Origin: Pseudomonadota bacterium
Lineage (GTDB): Bacteria; Pseudomonadota; Gammaproteobacteria; Burkholderiales; Ferrovaceae
Assembly: GCA_028873535.1 (NCBI GenBank)
Contig: JAGWIJ010000017.1
Location: 1 to 40,127 of the forward strand
Length of the DNA stretch: 40,127 nt
Direction: 5' to 3'
Under the pieces are notes generated by a model. It had not been told where the DNA came from and ran no database searches. It saw only the letters and a list, made by a program, of their open reading frames with translations. Shown in pieces: positions 9,110 to 18,072 of this stretch. The position numbers were made by a program, and so were the translations under genes. The first letter of the stretch is position 1. Each line of letters starts with the position of its first letter.

Positions 9110-10276
9110 CTAGCGCGCGTAGTCGCCGGGCCCCGCCGGCGCCGCGGGGTCGCCGATCTCCATCAGGCACTGGAAGTAGGCGGCGGCATCCGCCCAGGGC
9201 AGGTGCTGCTGCAGCAGCGTCAACACCAGGTGCCCCGCCGCCACCACCGGCGCCGCCTCGTGAAGCTGGCTCTCGGCAGTATCCGAGCTGTCGCGCGTCT
9301 TGTGCTTGTTGCTGTCCTGGTGGTTGTAGGCATGGAAGGTGATGATCCGGCCGGGCACCGCGCTGACCGCGAATTCGCCGCAGCCACGGCCGGCACTCGC
9401 CGGGTCGCGCTGCACGTGTGCCGCCGACCAGCTGTCCTCGATGGTGTGCAGCAGCGAGCCCAGCGCCATGTCGCGCACCAGCGCGTCGGCGTTCGCGCCA
9501 TGCTGATGCGACTGCGGGACGAACAGCGAGCGGACGCTGAAGCCATTGCGGCCGAACACGTCACGCAGGGCCGGGATCCGTTCGCTGATCGGGGCGTCGA
9601 GATCGGCAATTTCGCCGTCGTTGACGCGGTAGGTCAATTCGAGCCACGCCAGCACGTGCGCGTGCGTGACGGCGGCCGCTTCGCCGTCCCACGAGGCCAT
9701 GGCGTGGAAGAACTGCAGATCGCCGAAATGGACGCGGTAGAGCAGCGCTACCGGCGTCGCGTCGGTGTTGCCGGAGAAGTGCTCGCCGGGTCGCGCGCTG
9801 GCACGCTTCTCGGCGTCATAGAACAGGGTGACCCAGCACAGGGGATCCGAGTCCAGGTCCAGGTAGTAGTCCGGTCTCGCGGCGGCCGGGCAGCGCCTCG
9901 ACTTGCTTGCCAGGCGGAAGATGGGGTTGTCGTTCCAGCGCAGGCCGTCGAGCACGCCTTGCGGAACGGCGTTTTCGGGATTGTCGCCGCAGTCGACGAA
10001 AGCCTCGGTGCAGCCGAACATGCGCGCCGTCAAGGCCTCGTGGGCAGGGTCGCTGAACTGGTCGAGCACGCGCTCGATGATCGGGCGCAGAAAGAATGGC
10101 ACGCCGGTGCTGCCGGGCCCGCCCAGCTGATCCTGGGTCTCTTCGTAGATCGGAGTGAGGTTGTAGGCCGCGGCGCCCGGCGGCGCCAGGAGGGCGGCGG
10201 CTGCCAGCAGCCACGCCAGCAGCGTCGCGACGCCGGCACGGCCGCGGTACCCGGATGATGCGCGCTGACGTGGCAT
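9110..10276 (-). CDS. Exported protein with phospholipase C/P1-nuclease-like helical motifs (tentative)
   Basis: The 388-residue product has a Sec-type signal peptide (Arg-rich start, hydrophobic LLAWLLAAAALLA, cleavage near GAAA-YN) and is expected in the periplasm or outside the cell. I do not recognise it outright. Several stretches look like the metal-binding helices of the zinc-dependent phospholipase C/P1 nuclease fold: HEALTARMF near residue 79, FGDLQFFHAM near residue 185, and LLHTIEDSWSAAHVQRD near residue 275, comparable to the HTxQD pattern of that superfamily. It has several Cys that could form disulfides. It is convergent with regA across nine bases and divergent from the ADP-ribosylglycohydrolase gene. 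The function call is inference from local motifs only. Confidence 0.7.
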   Translation of the reverse strand: MPRQRASSGYRGRAGVATLLAWLLAAAALLAPPGAAAYNLTPIYEETQDQLGGPGSTGVPFFLRPIIERVLDQFSDPAHEALTARMFGCTEAFVDCGDNPENAVPQGVLDGLRWNDNPIFRLASKSRRCPAAARPDYYLDLDSDPLCWVTLFYDAEKRASARPGEHFSGNTDATPVALLYRVHFGDLQFFHAMASWDGEAAAVTHAHVLAWLELTYRVNDGEIADLDAPISERIPALRDVFGRNGFSVRSLFVPQSHQHGANADALVRDMALGSLLHTIEDSWSAAHVQRDPASAGRGCGEFAVSAVPGRIITFHAYNHQDSNKHKTRDSSDTAESQLHEAAPVVAAGHLVLTLLQQHLPWADAAAYFQCLMEIGDPAAPAGPGDYAR

Positions 10277-10555
10277 GGCGACTTCTCCCCGGTGTTCGCT
10301 GGATCGAGCCCCATGTTAGCGCGTCCGCGGTGCGCACCCCAGTCCGCACCCGGTGACTGTCGGCGCGCCGGCCCGCAGGCCAGGTCCGGCAGGGCCTTGC
10401 ATGACATCTTGCTGCGCAGCTGCCGCCATTTGGCGCCTTGCAGGCAGTCTGGCGCCCGCGGATAGTGCATGGGCAAGCACTTACGTCCAGGCCAAGCCCA
10501 TGTCCAGCCGACTGTCATCCGCCGCCGTGCCGCGATCGCCCACCCGGCAGGGGCG

Positions 10556-11455
10556 GTGGTGAGCGGCATCCAGGCATGCCATGCAGATCTGGAACGGGCG
10601 CGCCGCTCGCTGGCCGGGCTTTCGTTGGGAGATGCCTTCGGCGATCGCTTTGACGGTCCCCCCGGACAGGTGCGCGCGCAACTGCAGCGGCGCGAACTGC
10701 CGGGTGGTCCGTGGCGGGTCACCGACGACACGATGATGGCGATGGCGGTGATCGAGGTGCTGTCCGAGCACGGCCGCATCGACCAGGACGCGCTCGCACA
10801 CCGGCTGGGAACGCGCTACCTGCGCGAACCTGCGCGTGGCTATGGTGCCGGCGCGCACCAGATCCTGGCCAGGATCGCGGCGGGCGAGCACTGGTCGCGT
10901 GCCGCCAGGGCCGTCTTCGAAGGTGCCGGCTCGATGGGCAACGGCGGCGCGATGCGTGCCGCGCCGGTTGGCGCCTACTTCGCCGACGATCCTGCACGCG
11001 CGGCGCGCGAGGCGGCGCGCGCTGCCGAGGTCACGCACGCACACCCGGACGGGCAGGCGGGTGCCGTGGCCGTTGCCTTGGCGGCCGCCTGGATTGCCAA
11101 CGGCACGCGCCGGCCCGAACTGCTGTTCGAGCGGGTGCTGGCCATGACGCCAGCCGGCGACACGCGTACGGTGCTGCAGCGCGCGGCGCTGCTTTCGCTG
11201 GCGACGCCGGTCACCGAGGCTGCCGCGCGGCTGGGCAGCGGGCGCCGTGTGCTGTCGTCGGACACGGTGCCGTTCGCGCTGTGGTGCGCGGCACGTCACC
11301 TGGGCGACTACCAGGCTGCCCTGTGGTCCACCGTCGCCGGGCTCGGCGACCGCGACACCACCTGCGCGATCGTCGGCAGCCTGGTGGCGCTGGCCCCCGG
11401 GGTTCTGCTGCCGGCGGACTGGATTGCCGCGCGCGAGCCGATCGACGGCCTCTGA
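10556..11455 (+). CDS. ADP-ribosylglycohydrolase family protein
   Basis: This enzyme is predicted to remove ADP-ribose from a protein, nucleic acid or small molecule using two metal ions. The family motifs appear in order: GLSLGDAFGDRFDG at the N-terminus, TDDTMMA (metal-binding Asp-Asp-Thr), MGNGGAMRAAPVG, VTHAHPDG, and GDRDTTCAIVGS carrying the DxDT metal ligands. The DR in GDRDT replaces the more usual DT but both Asp are kept. I prefer the GTG at 10556 (or 10559) because the 29 codons after the upstream ATG at 10469 begin with codons of atypical third-base composition and the core domain starts only at residue 50 of that longer form. No ADP-ribosyltransferase is nearby. Its stop abuts the mgsA stop. 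Confidence 0.85.
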   Translation: MVSGIQACHADLERARRSLAGLSLGDAFGDRFDGPPGQVRAQLQRRELPGGPWRVTDDTMMAMAVIEVLSEHGRIDQDALAHRLGTRYLREPARGYGAGAHQILARIAAGEHWSRAARAVFEGAGSMGNGGAMRAAPVGAYFADDPARAAREAARAAEVTHAHPDGQAGAVAVALAAAWIANGTRRPELLFERVLAMTPAGDTRTVLQRAALLSLATPVTEAAARLGSGRRVLSSDTVPFALWCAARHLGDYQAALWSTVAGLGDRDTTCAIVGSLVALAPGVLLPADWIAAREPIDGL

Positions 11456-11833
11456 TCAGGCCGGGCGCGCCGCCGCCAGGTGTGCCAGCAGTATGCGGGC
11501 GCTGGAGCCGTTGGTGGCGCAGGGGACGTCGTGCACGTCGCAGGCGCGCACCAGCGCGTTGATGTCAGGTTCGTGCGGTTGCGGCGTCATCGGATCGCGC
11601 AGGAAGATCACGGCATCGACCTCGCCCACGGCCAGCCTGGCGCCGATCTGCAGATCGCCGCCGAGTGGTCCGCTCAGCAGGAGCTCGACTTCGAGCCCGC
11701 ATTCCTGGCGCAGGCGGCCACCCGTGGTGCCGGTGCCCATCAATGTATGGCGGGCCAGCGTCGCCTTGAATTCATGGGCAAGTGCGACCATCGCGTCCTT
11801 GCGGTGGTCATGCGCGATCAGGGCGATATTCAT
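11456..11833 (-). CDS. mgsA: Methylglyoxal synthase
   Basis: The enzyme converts dihydroxyacetone phosphate to methylglyoxal and phosphate in the cytoplasm, a bypass that relieves phosphosugar stress. The 125-residue protein matches the family from end to end: [11 protein letters not shown] at the N-terminus, GTGTTGG phosphate loop, [12 protein letters not shown] with a catalytic Asp, [14 protein letters not shown] with the second Asp and His, and CATNGSSA near the end. It is slightly shorter than the E. coli protein because the N- and C-terminal extensions are missing. The ATG overlaps the stop of the upstream GGDEF/EAL gene (ATGA), so the two are probably co-transcribed and coupled. Confidence 0.95.
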   Translation of the reverse strand: MNIALIAHDHRKDAMVALAHEFKATLARHTLMGTGTTGGRLRQECGLEVELLLSGPLGGDLQIGARLAVGEVDAVIFLRDPMTPQPHEPDINALVRACDVHDVPCATNGSSARILLAHLAAARPA

Positions 11834-14775
11834 GGCGTGTCGGTCTCTCGGGTGTGTTGTGATTCCAGGCGTTCGGCGATCCAGCCTGGCAAGGGTACCG
11901 GACGCGCCAGCAGGTAGCCTTGCAGCGCGTCGCAGTGTGCGTCGAGCAGGAACTCGCCTTGTGCCGGCGTTTCCACACCTTCCGCCACCACCCGCAGGCG
12001 GAACTGGTGCGCGATCGACACGATGGCATTGACCACGCCGACATCGTTGACGTCGTCCGGCAGGCCGGCGACGAACTCGCGGTCGATCTTGACTTCGTAC
12101 AGCGGCAGCTTCTTGAGGTAGCGCAGGCTCGCGTAGCCGGTGCCGAAGTCGTCGAGCGAGAAACGCAGGCCGAGTGCGCGCAATTCCACCATGCGCGCGG
12201 CCGCGAGTTCAGGATCGTTGATCAGCAGGCGCTCGGTGACCTCAAGCACCAGCTGGCGCGCCGGCGCACCGGTGGCGTCGAGGATCTCCTTGACGCGTTC
12301 GACGAAGCGTTCGTGACGGAACTGGCGCGGACTGAGATTCACCGCCAGCGCCAGCGTGATCCCGGCCGCCGCCAGGCGCGCGGCTGCGCGCGCGGTCTGT
12401 TCGAGCACCCATTCGCCGATCGGGACGATCAGGCCGGTATCCTCGGCCACCGGAATGAACTGCGCCGGCGGGATCAGGCCGCGTGTGGGGTGACGCCAGC
12501 GCAGCAGCACTTCGGCTCCGGCGAGACGGCCCTCGCCGTCGTACTGGCCCTGCACATCGAGGCTCAGCTGGTTGCGCTCGACCGCGACCTTGAGGTCGTT
12601 TTCGAGTGCCAGCGATTCCTCGACCTCGGCCTGCATGGTCGCTTCGAAGAACGCGATGCCATCGCGGCCGGCCTCCTTGGCGCGATACATGGCGGTGTCG
12701 GCCTCGCGCAGCAGGTCGTCCACGCTCTCCTCGGCCTTCGGGAACAGCGTGATGCCGATGCTGCCGTGGCTGCTGTAGTCCTTGCCCTCGATCTGGTAGG
12801 GCGCATGCAGCGCGTGGCGCACCTTCTCGGCCACGGCCATGGCGGTGCGTGCTGCCGCCTCGGCATCGATGCCGAGCTCGCCGACCATGATCACGAACTC
12901 GTCGCCGCCCAGGCGCGCCACCGTGTCCTGGGCACGCACCACGCTGTCCAGGCGGCGCGCCACCTGCTGCAGCAGCGCATCGCCGATGGCGTGGCCGCGC
13001 GCGTCGTTGATGCGCTTGAAGTGGTCCAGGTCGACGAACAGCACGCAGCCTTTCAGACCGCTGCGGCGCGCCTTGGCGAGGGCTTGACCCATGCGGTCGA
13101 GCAGCAGGCGCCGGTTGGGCAGTGCGGTCAGTGAATCGAAGTAGGCCAGCCAGTGGGTCTGCTCCTCCTGGCGGCGCCGCTGCGTGATGTCGGTGATGAA
13201 GCCGTGCCACAGCACGCTGCCGTCTTCCAGCCGTTCGGGCACCGCATCGCCCAGACGCCAGCGCGTGCCCTGGCGCGGCAGCGAAACGCGGTATTCGTGG
13301 TGCCAGGGCTGCAGCGTCCGCGCGGAGGTCTCGATCGACGCGACCACGTCATCGACGTCATCGGGATGCAGGCGCGCGTACACCGGCGTGGCATCCTCGC
13401 GCACTTCCTCTGGCGACAGTTCGTAGATGCTGCGGATGCCTTCGCTGGCGAACGGGAAGCAGGTGCGGCCATCGGGATAGATGCGGTACTGGTAGATCAC
13501 GCCCGGAACGCGCTGGGCCAGGCGTCGCAGCAGGTCCAGGCTCTGTTCCAGCTGCTGTTCCAGATGCCGGCGTCCGCTGATGTCGCGCAGGATGGAACTG
13601 GACAGCATGCGTCCCTGGCTGTCGGGATAGAGCACCGACGAGATCTCGGCCTCGAGTGTCGAGCCGTCGCCGCGCACCACGCGCGTCTCGCCACGCGTGC
13701 GCCCGGTCAGCCGGCGCTCCTCGACCATCCGCTGCAGCCGTGGATCGCCCGCATCGAGCACGCCGCTGCGCCCGCGCGCCATCACCTCCTGTTCGCTCAT
13801 TCCCAGGATCGTGCACGCGGCCGGATTGACTGCGGTGACGGTGCCGTCGGCACGGCCCAGGATGATCCCGTCCATGCTGTTGACGAACAGCATCTCGAAA
13901 CGGTCCTGCATCTCGCGTCGCGCGTCTTCCATCTGACGGAAGCGCGACAGGTCCTGGCTCATCAGCATCAGGTGTCCGGTCGACGCGCCTGGCAGCAGCG
14001 TGAAGTCGATGCTGAGCAGGACCGGCTTGCCGAAGCTGCTGATCCCCTGGACCACACCCGAGGCGCGGCCCCCATCGGCGAGCGCACGCAGCGCGATCGC
14101 GTAGATGCCCGAGGTCTGCCAGGAGTCCACGCGGTGGATGTTCTGCGCCAGCAGTTGCCCGGTGGTGCAGCCGACGAGTGCGGCGAGTGCATCGTTGGCC
14201 ATGACGCAGTCGCCGTCGCGGTCATAGATCCCGATGCCGATCGGTGCATTGGCGATGATCTGGCGATTCATCTGCCGCTCGGCGGCCAGCGCCTGTTCAA
14301 GGGCGGCTGCAGCCGCCAGACGCAGGTGCACCTCGGCCTGGCGCGCCATCATGCCCAGGCGTTCGACCAGGCCGGGCGAGGCCTCGCGGGGCACGCGGTC
14401 CATCAGCAGCAGGAAACCCTGCGGCGCGTCGCCGCCGCCGCAAAGGGGGGCGATCGCCACACTGCGCACGTCCGGCAGCGCGCTGGCTGCCCACTCCTGG
14501 TCGACACGCACATCGCCGATCACCTCGATCGCCGCGGCGCGGCATGCCGGAAGCCGCTGCAGCATGGACGCGCCGCCGCCATCGGGTGCCGGACCGTGGC
14601 CCGCCAGCACCTCGGTCGCACGCGGAAATCCCTGGCACACCAGTACCATCGGCCACTCGCCCCATTGGCTGGCCAGGCTGACGAACTCCTGGAGTCCGGC
14701 GTTCACATCGGCAGGTGCGCCGCCGTGCGAGGCCAAGGGCAGGGTGGCGAGTGGCGGTTCGATCGGGTTGGACAA
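11830..14775 (-). CDS. GAF/PAS-domain GGDEF-EAL cyclic-di-GMP enzyme
   Basis: This is a large sensor protein for making and breaking cyclic di-GMP. From the TTG at 14775 (MSNPIEPP) it has 981 residues. A GAF-like domain occupies the first ~170, followed by three PAS domains ([30 protein letters not shown], and a PAS_3-type region before ITDITQRR). The GGDEF domain has an intact [11 protein letters not shown] active site preceded five residues earlier by an RAQD inhibitory site. The EAL domain has an EVLLRW variant of the EAL motif, [10 protein letters not shown], and [10 protein letters not shown] with the catalytic residues kept. Both activities look possible. An upstream in-frame TTG at 14892 would fall in the apparent promoter, so I reject it. 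No ATG is available. It overlaps mgsA by four bases. Confidence 0.9.
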   Translation of the reverse strand: MSNPIEPPLATLPLASHGGAPADVNAGLQEFVSLASQWGEWPMVLVCQGFPRATEVLAGHGPAPDGGGASMLQRLPACRAAAIEVIGDVRVDQEWAASALPDVRSVAIAPLCGGGDAPQGFLLLMDRVPREASPGLVERLGMMARQAEVHLRLAAAAALEQALAAERQMNRQIIANAPIGIGIYDRDGDCVMANDALAALVGCTTGQLLAQNIHRVDSWQTSGIYAIALRALADGGRASGVVQGISSFGKPVLLSIDFTLLPGASTGHLMLMSQDLSRFRQMEDARREMQDRFEMLFVNSMDGIILGRADGTVTAVNPAACTILGMSEQEVMARGRSGVLDAGDPRLQRMVEERRLTGRTRGETRVVRGDGSTLEAEISSVLYPDSQGRMLSSSILRDISGRRHLEQQLEQSLDLLRRLAQRVPGVIYQYRIYPDGRTCFPFASEGIRSIYELSPEEVREDATPVYARLHPDDVDDVVASIETSARTLQPWHHEYRVSLPRQGTRWRLGDAVPERLEDGSVLWHGFITDITQRRRQEEQTHWLAYFDSLTALPNRRLLLDRMGQALAKARRSGLKGCVLFVDLDHFKRINDARGHAIGDALLQQVARRLDSVVRAQDTVARLGGDEFVIMVGELGIDAEAAARTAMAVAEKVRHALHAPYQIEGKDYSSHGSIGITLFPKAEESVDDLLREADTAMYRAKEAGRDGIAFFEATMQAEVEESLALENDLKVAVERNQLSLDVQGQYDGEGRLAGAEVLLRWRHPTRGLIPPAQFIPVAEDTGLIVPIGEWVLEQTARAAARLAAAGITLALAVNLSPRQFRHERFVERVKEILDATGAPARQLVLEVTERLLINDPELAAARMVELRALGLRFSLDDFGTGYASLRYLKKLPLYEVKIDREFVAGLPDDVNDVGVVNAIVSIAHQFRLRVVAEGVETPAQGEFLLDAHCDALQGYLLARPVPLPGWIAERLESQHTRETDTP

Positions 14776-14800
14776 GGTATGGCTTCTGTTCTCGGAATGG

Positions 14801-14810
14801 CAAGCGCTTG
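14801..14810. promoter_or_regulatory. Palindrome CAAGCGCTTG in the GGDEF/EAL leader
   Basis: A perfect 10-base palindrome lies 26 bases before the proposed TTG start. It differs by one base from CAAGTGCTTG (14890-14899) in the promoter spacer, so the two could be paired binding sites for one regulator. Confidence 0.35.
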
Positions 14811-14876
14811 AAAGGATATGGGCAAGCGCGCCCGAAGACACCTGGATTCTACAAATGCTTACGGTCTGGTGATCGA

Positions 14877-14906
14877 ATTTTAGTCTGAACAAGTGCTTGT
14901 GAAGAC
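14877..14906 (-). promoter_or_regulatory. Putative sigma70 promoter of the GGDEF/EAL-mgsA unit with a palindrome in its spacer
   Basis: On the minus strand a TAAAAT -10 box (14877-14882) lies 17 bases from a weak TCTTCA -35. The spacer contains the near-palindrome ACAAG-CA-CTTGT (14889-14900). This would give a leader of about 95 bases before the TTG start. Judged by eye only. Confidence 0.4.
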
Positions 14907-14971
14907 AGTTTCAGCGCGTTTGGAATGCCTGGACCGTGGCCGGCGCGGGCGCGGCCCCCTCATGTCGGCGC

Positions 14972-14999
14972 TTGCGTCTGCATGGAATGTGGGTAAAAT
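14972..14999 (+). promoter_or_regulatory. Putative sigma70 promoter of the PA2779/PA2778-type pair
   Basis: TTGCGT (14972-14977) and TAAAAT (14994-14999) are separated by 16 bases and lie about 37 bases before the ATG at 15036. The -10 box is flanked by a GGAAT/ATTCC inverted repeat (14984-15002). The match is by eye. Confidence 0.45.
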
Positions 15000-15035
15000 T
15001 CCCTCGGTTCAACCTTGTCCAACGGAGTTCTGCTC

Positions 15036-15437
15036 ATGTTCCTCAGCCATCGTCCCGTCGTCTTCAGTCTGATCGTCACCCTGTTCTTCGCCGCCCTGCC
15101 GATGCGCGTGGCGCAGGCCGACATGATCGACACCGGCAGCGCCCTGCACTGGCAATCCGGGGGCGACGTGCGCGCCCAGGTGGCAGACCTGCTGACCCGC
15201 GATGACGTGCGTGCCGCACTGCTCCAGCGCGGCGTCAAGCCCGAAGTGGTGGCGGCGCGCGTGGCGGCGCTGAGCGACGCCGAGGCGCGCGACCTGGCCC
15301 AACGCATCGACCAGATGCCGGCTGGCGGCGACGGCATCATCGAAGTGCTGTTCGTGGTGTTCATCATCCTGCTGATCACCGACATCCTGGGTCTGACCAA
15401 GGTGTTCCCGTTCACGCGTTCCGTCAATCATCGTTGA
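15036..15437 (+). CDS. PA2779-type (DUF6627-like) small membrane protein
   Basis: The ATG at 15036 has an AACGGAG ribosome site. The 133-residue product has an N-terminal hydrophobic segment (FSLIVTLFFAALPM) ending at a probable signal cleavage AQA-DM. A soluble helical middle follows, with RDDVRAALLQRGVKPEVVAARVAALSDAEA resembling a short helical repeat (given here only in part: RDDVRAALLQRGV). The C-terminal membrane helix is IIEVLFVVFIILLITDILG. This layout, and the adjacent C39-like peptidase, match the Pseudomonas PA2779/PA2778 pair. Molecular function is unknown. The TGA at 15435-15437 overlaps the TTG start of the next gene, indicating coupled translation. Confidence 0.85.
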   Translation: MFLSHRPVVFSLIVTLFFAALPMRVAQADMIDTGSALHWQSGGDVRAQVADLLTRDDVRAALLQRGVKPEVVAARVAALSDAEARDLAQRIDQMPAGGDGIIEVLFVVFIILLITDILGLTKVFPFTRSVNHR

Positions 15438-16417
15438 GCAGCGTCGCCTGCAGATCCAGGCTTGCCGCTGCCGCGGCGAGCCTGTGGCTGGGCGCTTGCG
15501 TCACCATCCACGAAGGGTCGACGCCCGCCAGCCGCAGCGGCGTCGGTCCGGCGGCCGTCGAACTGGCAGCGGTGCCCTTCTTCCCGCAGGAAATCCACGC
15601 ATGCGGTCCGGCGGCACTGGCCGAGCTGCTGGTGCGGGAAGGCGTGGACATCACGCCCGAGGTGCTGAGTGACGAGGTCTATCTGCCTGGCCGGGAGGGC
15701 ACGCTGGCGCCCGAACTGGTGGCCAGCGTCCGTCGTCACGGCCTGTTGCCGGAATTGCTCCCGGCGCGCAGCGAGGCCGTGCTGCATGCGGTGGCGCAGG
15801 GCCGCCCGGTGCTGGTCCTGCAGAACCTGGGACTGGACATGCTCCCGCACTGGCACTACGCGGTGGTGGTCGGCTACGACCTCGGGCGCCAGGAGGTGCT
15901 GTTGCGCTCGGGACTGGAGCGTCGCCAGCGCATGTCGCTGTTCACCTTCGAACAGACCTGGCTGCGTGGCGGCGGCTTCGCGCTGACCGCTGTCCGGCCC
16001 GACCAGTTGCCGCTTTACGCCACTGCCGCGCAGTGGCTGCAGACATTGACCGATGCGCACGCGCCGGCCGCCGCCTGGGAGCGCGCGGCGAAGCACTGGC
16101 CGGGTTCCGCGGCGGCATCCTTCGGCCTCGCCAACGCGCGGCTCGCGCGGCCGCAGCCGGATCTGCATGCCGCTGAGCAGGCTCTGAGCGATGCCATTCG
16201 CGACGATCCCGACTTCCTGCCGGCATACAACAACCTTGCCTTGGTGCTGGCGCGCCAGAACAACTGGGTCGAAGCGCGCAAGGCCATCGAAGGCGGCATC
16301 GCGCGGATTGGTGTGCCTCCGGCTTCGCCTGCAGCGGCGGCCCTGCTGCCCGCCTTCGAGGATACGCGCCGCCAGGTACTGGCCGGTCGCCTCGATCCGC
16401 CAGCCGGCGCGCGCTGA
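15434..16417 (+). CDS. PA2778-type C39-like cysteine peptidase lipoprotein with TPR
   Basis: The TTG start at 15434 overlaps the preceding stop and gives 327 residues. A lipoprotein signal ends in LGAC with Cys22. A papain-like C39 domain follows: FFPQEIHACGPAALAELL with nucleophile Cys57, and WHYAVVVGYD with catalytic His141. From about residue 195 the protein has two or three TPR-like helical hairpins (AWERAAKHWPGSAAASFGLA, DPDFLPAYNNLALVLARQNN). C39 peptidases usually trim leader peptides at double-Gly sites, but no ABC exporter is attached here, so it may instead process or scaffold a cell-envelope partner, possibly the small membrane protein encoded before it. The pairing is a recurrent one; the substrate is unknown. 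Confidence 0.85.
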   Translation: MSSVACRSRLAAAAASLWLGACVTIHEGSTPASRSGVGPAAVELAAVPFFPQEIHACGPAALAELLVREGVDITPEVLSDEVYLPGREGTLAPELVASVRRHGLLPELLPARSEAVLHAVAQGRPVLVLQNLGLDMLPHWHYAVVVGYDLGRQEVLLRSGLERRQRMSLFTFEQTWLRGGGFALTAVRPDQLPLYATAAQWLQTLTDAHAPAAAWERAAKHWPGSAAASFGLANARLARPQPDLHAAEQALSDAIRDDPDFLPAYNNLALVLARQNNWVEARKAIEGGIARIGVPPASPAAAALLPAFEDTRRQVLAGRLDPPAGAR

Positions 16418-16418
16418 C

Positions 16419-18062
16419 TCAGCCGGCGTGGTCGGGCCATGCGGCCGCCGCCTGCGCCGACATGACCACCACCAGCTTGAGCCGCGCGCGCGTGGCGCCG
16501 ACGAACAGGCGGCGCAACGCCTTGAGGTCGAGTTCGGCGAAGTCCACCTCGCACAGCACCACGGCGGGCGCCGACTGGCCCTTGAAGCGCAGCACGGATT
16601 CGGCCAGCAGCTCGCCGCTGCTGTATTCGGGCATGCCGAACAGGTCGTAGCGCCCGGTGAAGGCGCGCAGTGCGTGACCGGCCAGCGTCGGCTGGGAAAG
16701 CAGCGTGGAATGGCGGTGGCCATGGTAGCTCAGCAGCGCCACGTCCTGCGCCCTGAAGCCCGCCGACCAGCACAGGCGCAAGGCTTCGCGCACGCGCGTC
16801 TGCAGTTCCGCAGGCTGTCCATAGACCAGGAATTCCACCGCATCCCCGGCCAGTGGCGAGACGCACTCGACGGGCGGGTGATCGGACATGTGCGCGAGCA
16901 GCCGGTTCAGCACGCTGACCACGCTGCGTGGACTGCGGTGGTTTTCGGGGGCGTGCAGGGTGGCCCAGCCGGGAAGTTCCAGCGGCGGCCGGTCATAGAG
17001 GTTCTGCAGCGGGTCCTCCAGCCACAGGCAGCGCGCGCCCGGCGCGGCAGCGGCCAGCACCAGGTCGGCCCACTCGCGCGTGAAGTCCTGACCCTCGTCG
17101 ATGATCAGGCAATCGTGGCACTCGTCGCTGGCGAAGGGCAGGGCGGCGGCGGCATCGACCAGCCGTGTGAAGGCATCCGGCTGGTGGTAGTCCCAGGCGC
17201 GTGCGCGCGAACGCAGCCGGTGGTCGCACCACAGGTGGAAGTTGGCGATGACCCCGCCGGGGGGCGCCACGCGCGCGAAATGGTCGGCGAGCGGACGATT
17301 GAAGCACACGTAAAGGGGACGGCCACCGCGCTCCAGGCTGGCGCGGTATTCCGCCAGTGCCAGCTGGGTCTTGCCGGAGCCGGCGGTGCCGTTGACACGC
17401 AGACGCGGCAGCGGCAGCTCGAGGCGGCGTGCCCACAGCGCCAGACCGCCCGACAGCCGGGTCACCAGCACGTCGGCCTGATCGAGCATGGTGCTGACAT
17501 CGGGTTCGAGTGCCACCAGATTCTGCAGGAAGCGGTGGACCTGGGCCGTCGCCGGACGTTCCTCGCCCGCCGGCAGGATCGTCTGGATCAACGCAGCCAG
17601 CTGGCCGGAGCGGCGCGCATCGATGATGCGTTCCGGCACCACGCCAGCGGTCAGGGCGTCGCGCACCCGGTAGTCGGGGCAGTACAGCACGCTGTCCGCC
17701 TGCACCTGCTGGCAGCCCGGCCGCTGCCGCAGGCGGGCGAGCAGGGTGTCACGCGAACGCGACATCTCGAGTGCGACGTCGTGGCGGCGTTCACCTTCGT
17801 GCTTGCGCAGCCCCTGCGCGCTTTCCAGCAGCAGGCCGGTCTTCTGTTCGATCAGCAGCAGGTCGCCGCTGCGGTTGACCACCACGAAGTCGACCTCGCC
17901 GTGCACGGCAAAGCCCTGGTCGATACGCGTCCAGTGCACGGCGTGGTAGATCGTGTAGTCGGCGGGGAGTGCGCTGGCCAGGCGCCCCAGGGTCTCGCGT
18001 TCGCGCGCGGCCACACCGCTCGCGGCCAGTGCGGTCCAGCCGTCAGGCAGGGTGCGTGCCAT
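16419..18062 (-). CDS. NERD-domain UvrD/Rep-like superfamily 1 helicase
   Basis: The ATG at 18062 gives 547 residues; a longer open frame upstream overlaps the response regulator gene and is not coding. The N-terminal ~120 residues look like a NERD nuclease-related domain, with HGEVDFVVVNRSGD and LLLIEQKTG supplying the Glu-Asp-Glu-x-Lys pattern. The helicase core follows: Walker A NGTAGSGKTQL, Walker B CLIIDEGQDF, LEDPLQNLY as motif III, ENHRSPRSV as motif IV, and VGATRARLKLVV as motif VI. Such proteins are thought to act on DNA or RNA and are sometimes linked to plasmids, stress or defence, but their roles are poorly known. It lies ten bases after the stop of an OmpR-type regulator and is probably in its operon. 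Confidence 0.87.
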   Translation of the reverse strand: MARTLPDGWTALAASGVAARERETLGRLASALPADYTIYHAVHWTRIDQGFAVHGEVDFVVVNRSGDLLLIEQKTGLLLESAQGLRKHEGERRHDVALEMSRSRDTLLARLRQRPGCQQVQADSVLYCPDYRVRDALTAGVVPERIIDARRSGQLAALIQTILPAGEERPATAQVHRFLQNLVALEPDVSTMLDQADVLVTRLSGGLALWARRLELPLPRLRVNGTAGSGKTQLALAEYRASLERGGRPLYVCFNRPLADHFARVAPPGGVIANFHLWCDHRLRSRARAWDYHQPDAFTRLVDAAAALPFASDECHDCLIIDEGQDFTREWADLVLAAAAPGARCLWLEDPLQNLYDRPPLELPGWATLHAPENHRSPRSVVSVLNRLLAHMSDHPPVECVSPLAGDAVEFLVYGQPAELQTRVREALRLCWSAGFRAQDVALLSYHGHRHSTLLSQPTLAGHALRAFTGRYDLFGMPEYSSGELLAESVLRFKGQSAPAVVLCEVDFAELDLKALRRLFVGATRARLKLVVVMSAQAAAAWPDHAG

Positions 18063-18072
18063 TCCGGCCGCC

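Noticed and set aside
10469-10555. Upstream ATG start for the ADP-ribosylglycohydrolase
   Set aside because: The added residues precede the fold by too far and several codons have A or T in the third position, unlike the rest of the gene.
14776-14892. N-terminal extension of the GGDEF/EAL protein from a TTG at 14892
   Set aside because: The extension overlaps a plausible promoter and palindrome, and its amino acids resemble no sensor domain.
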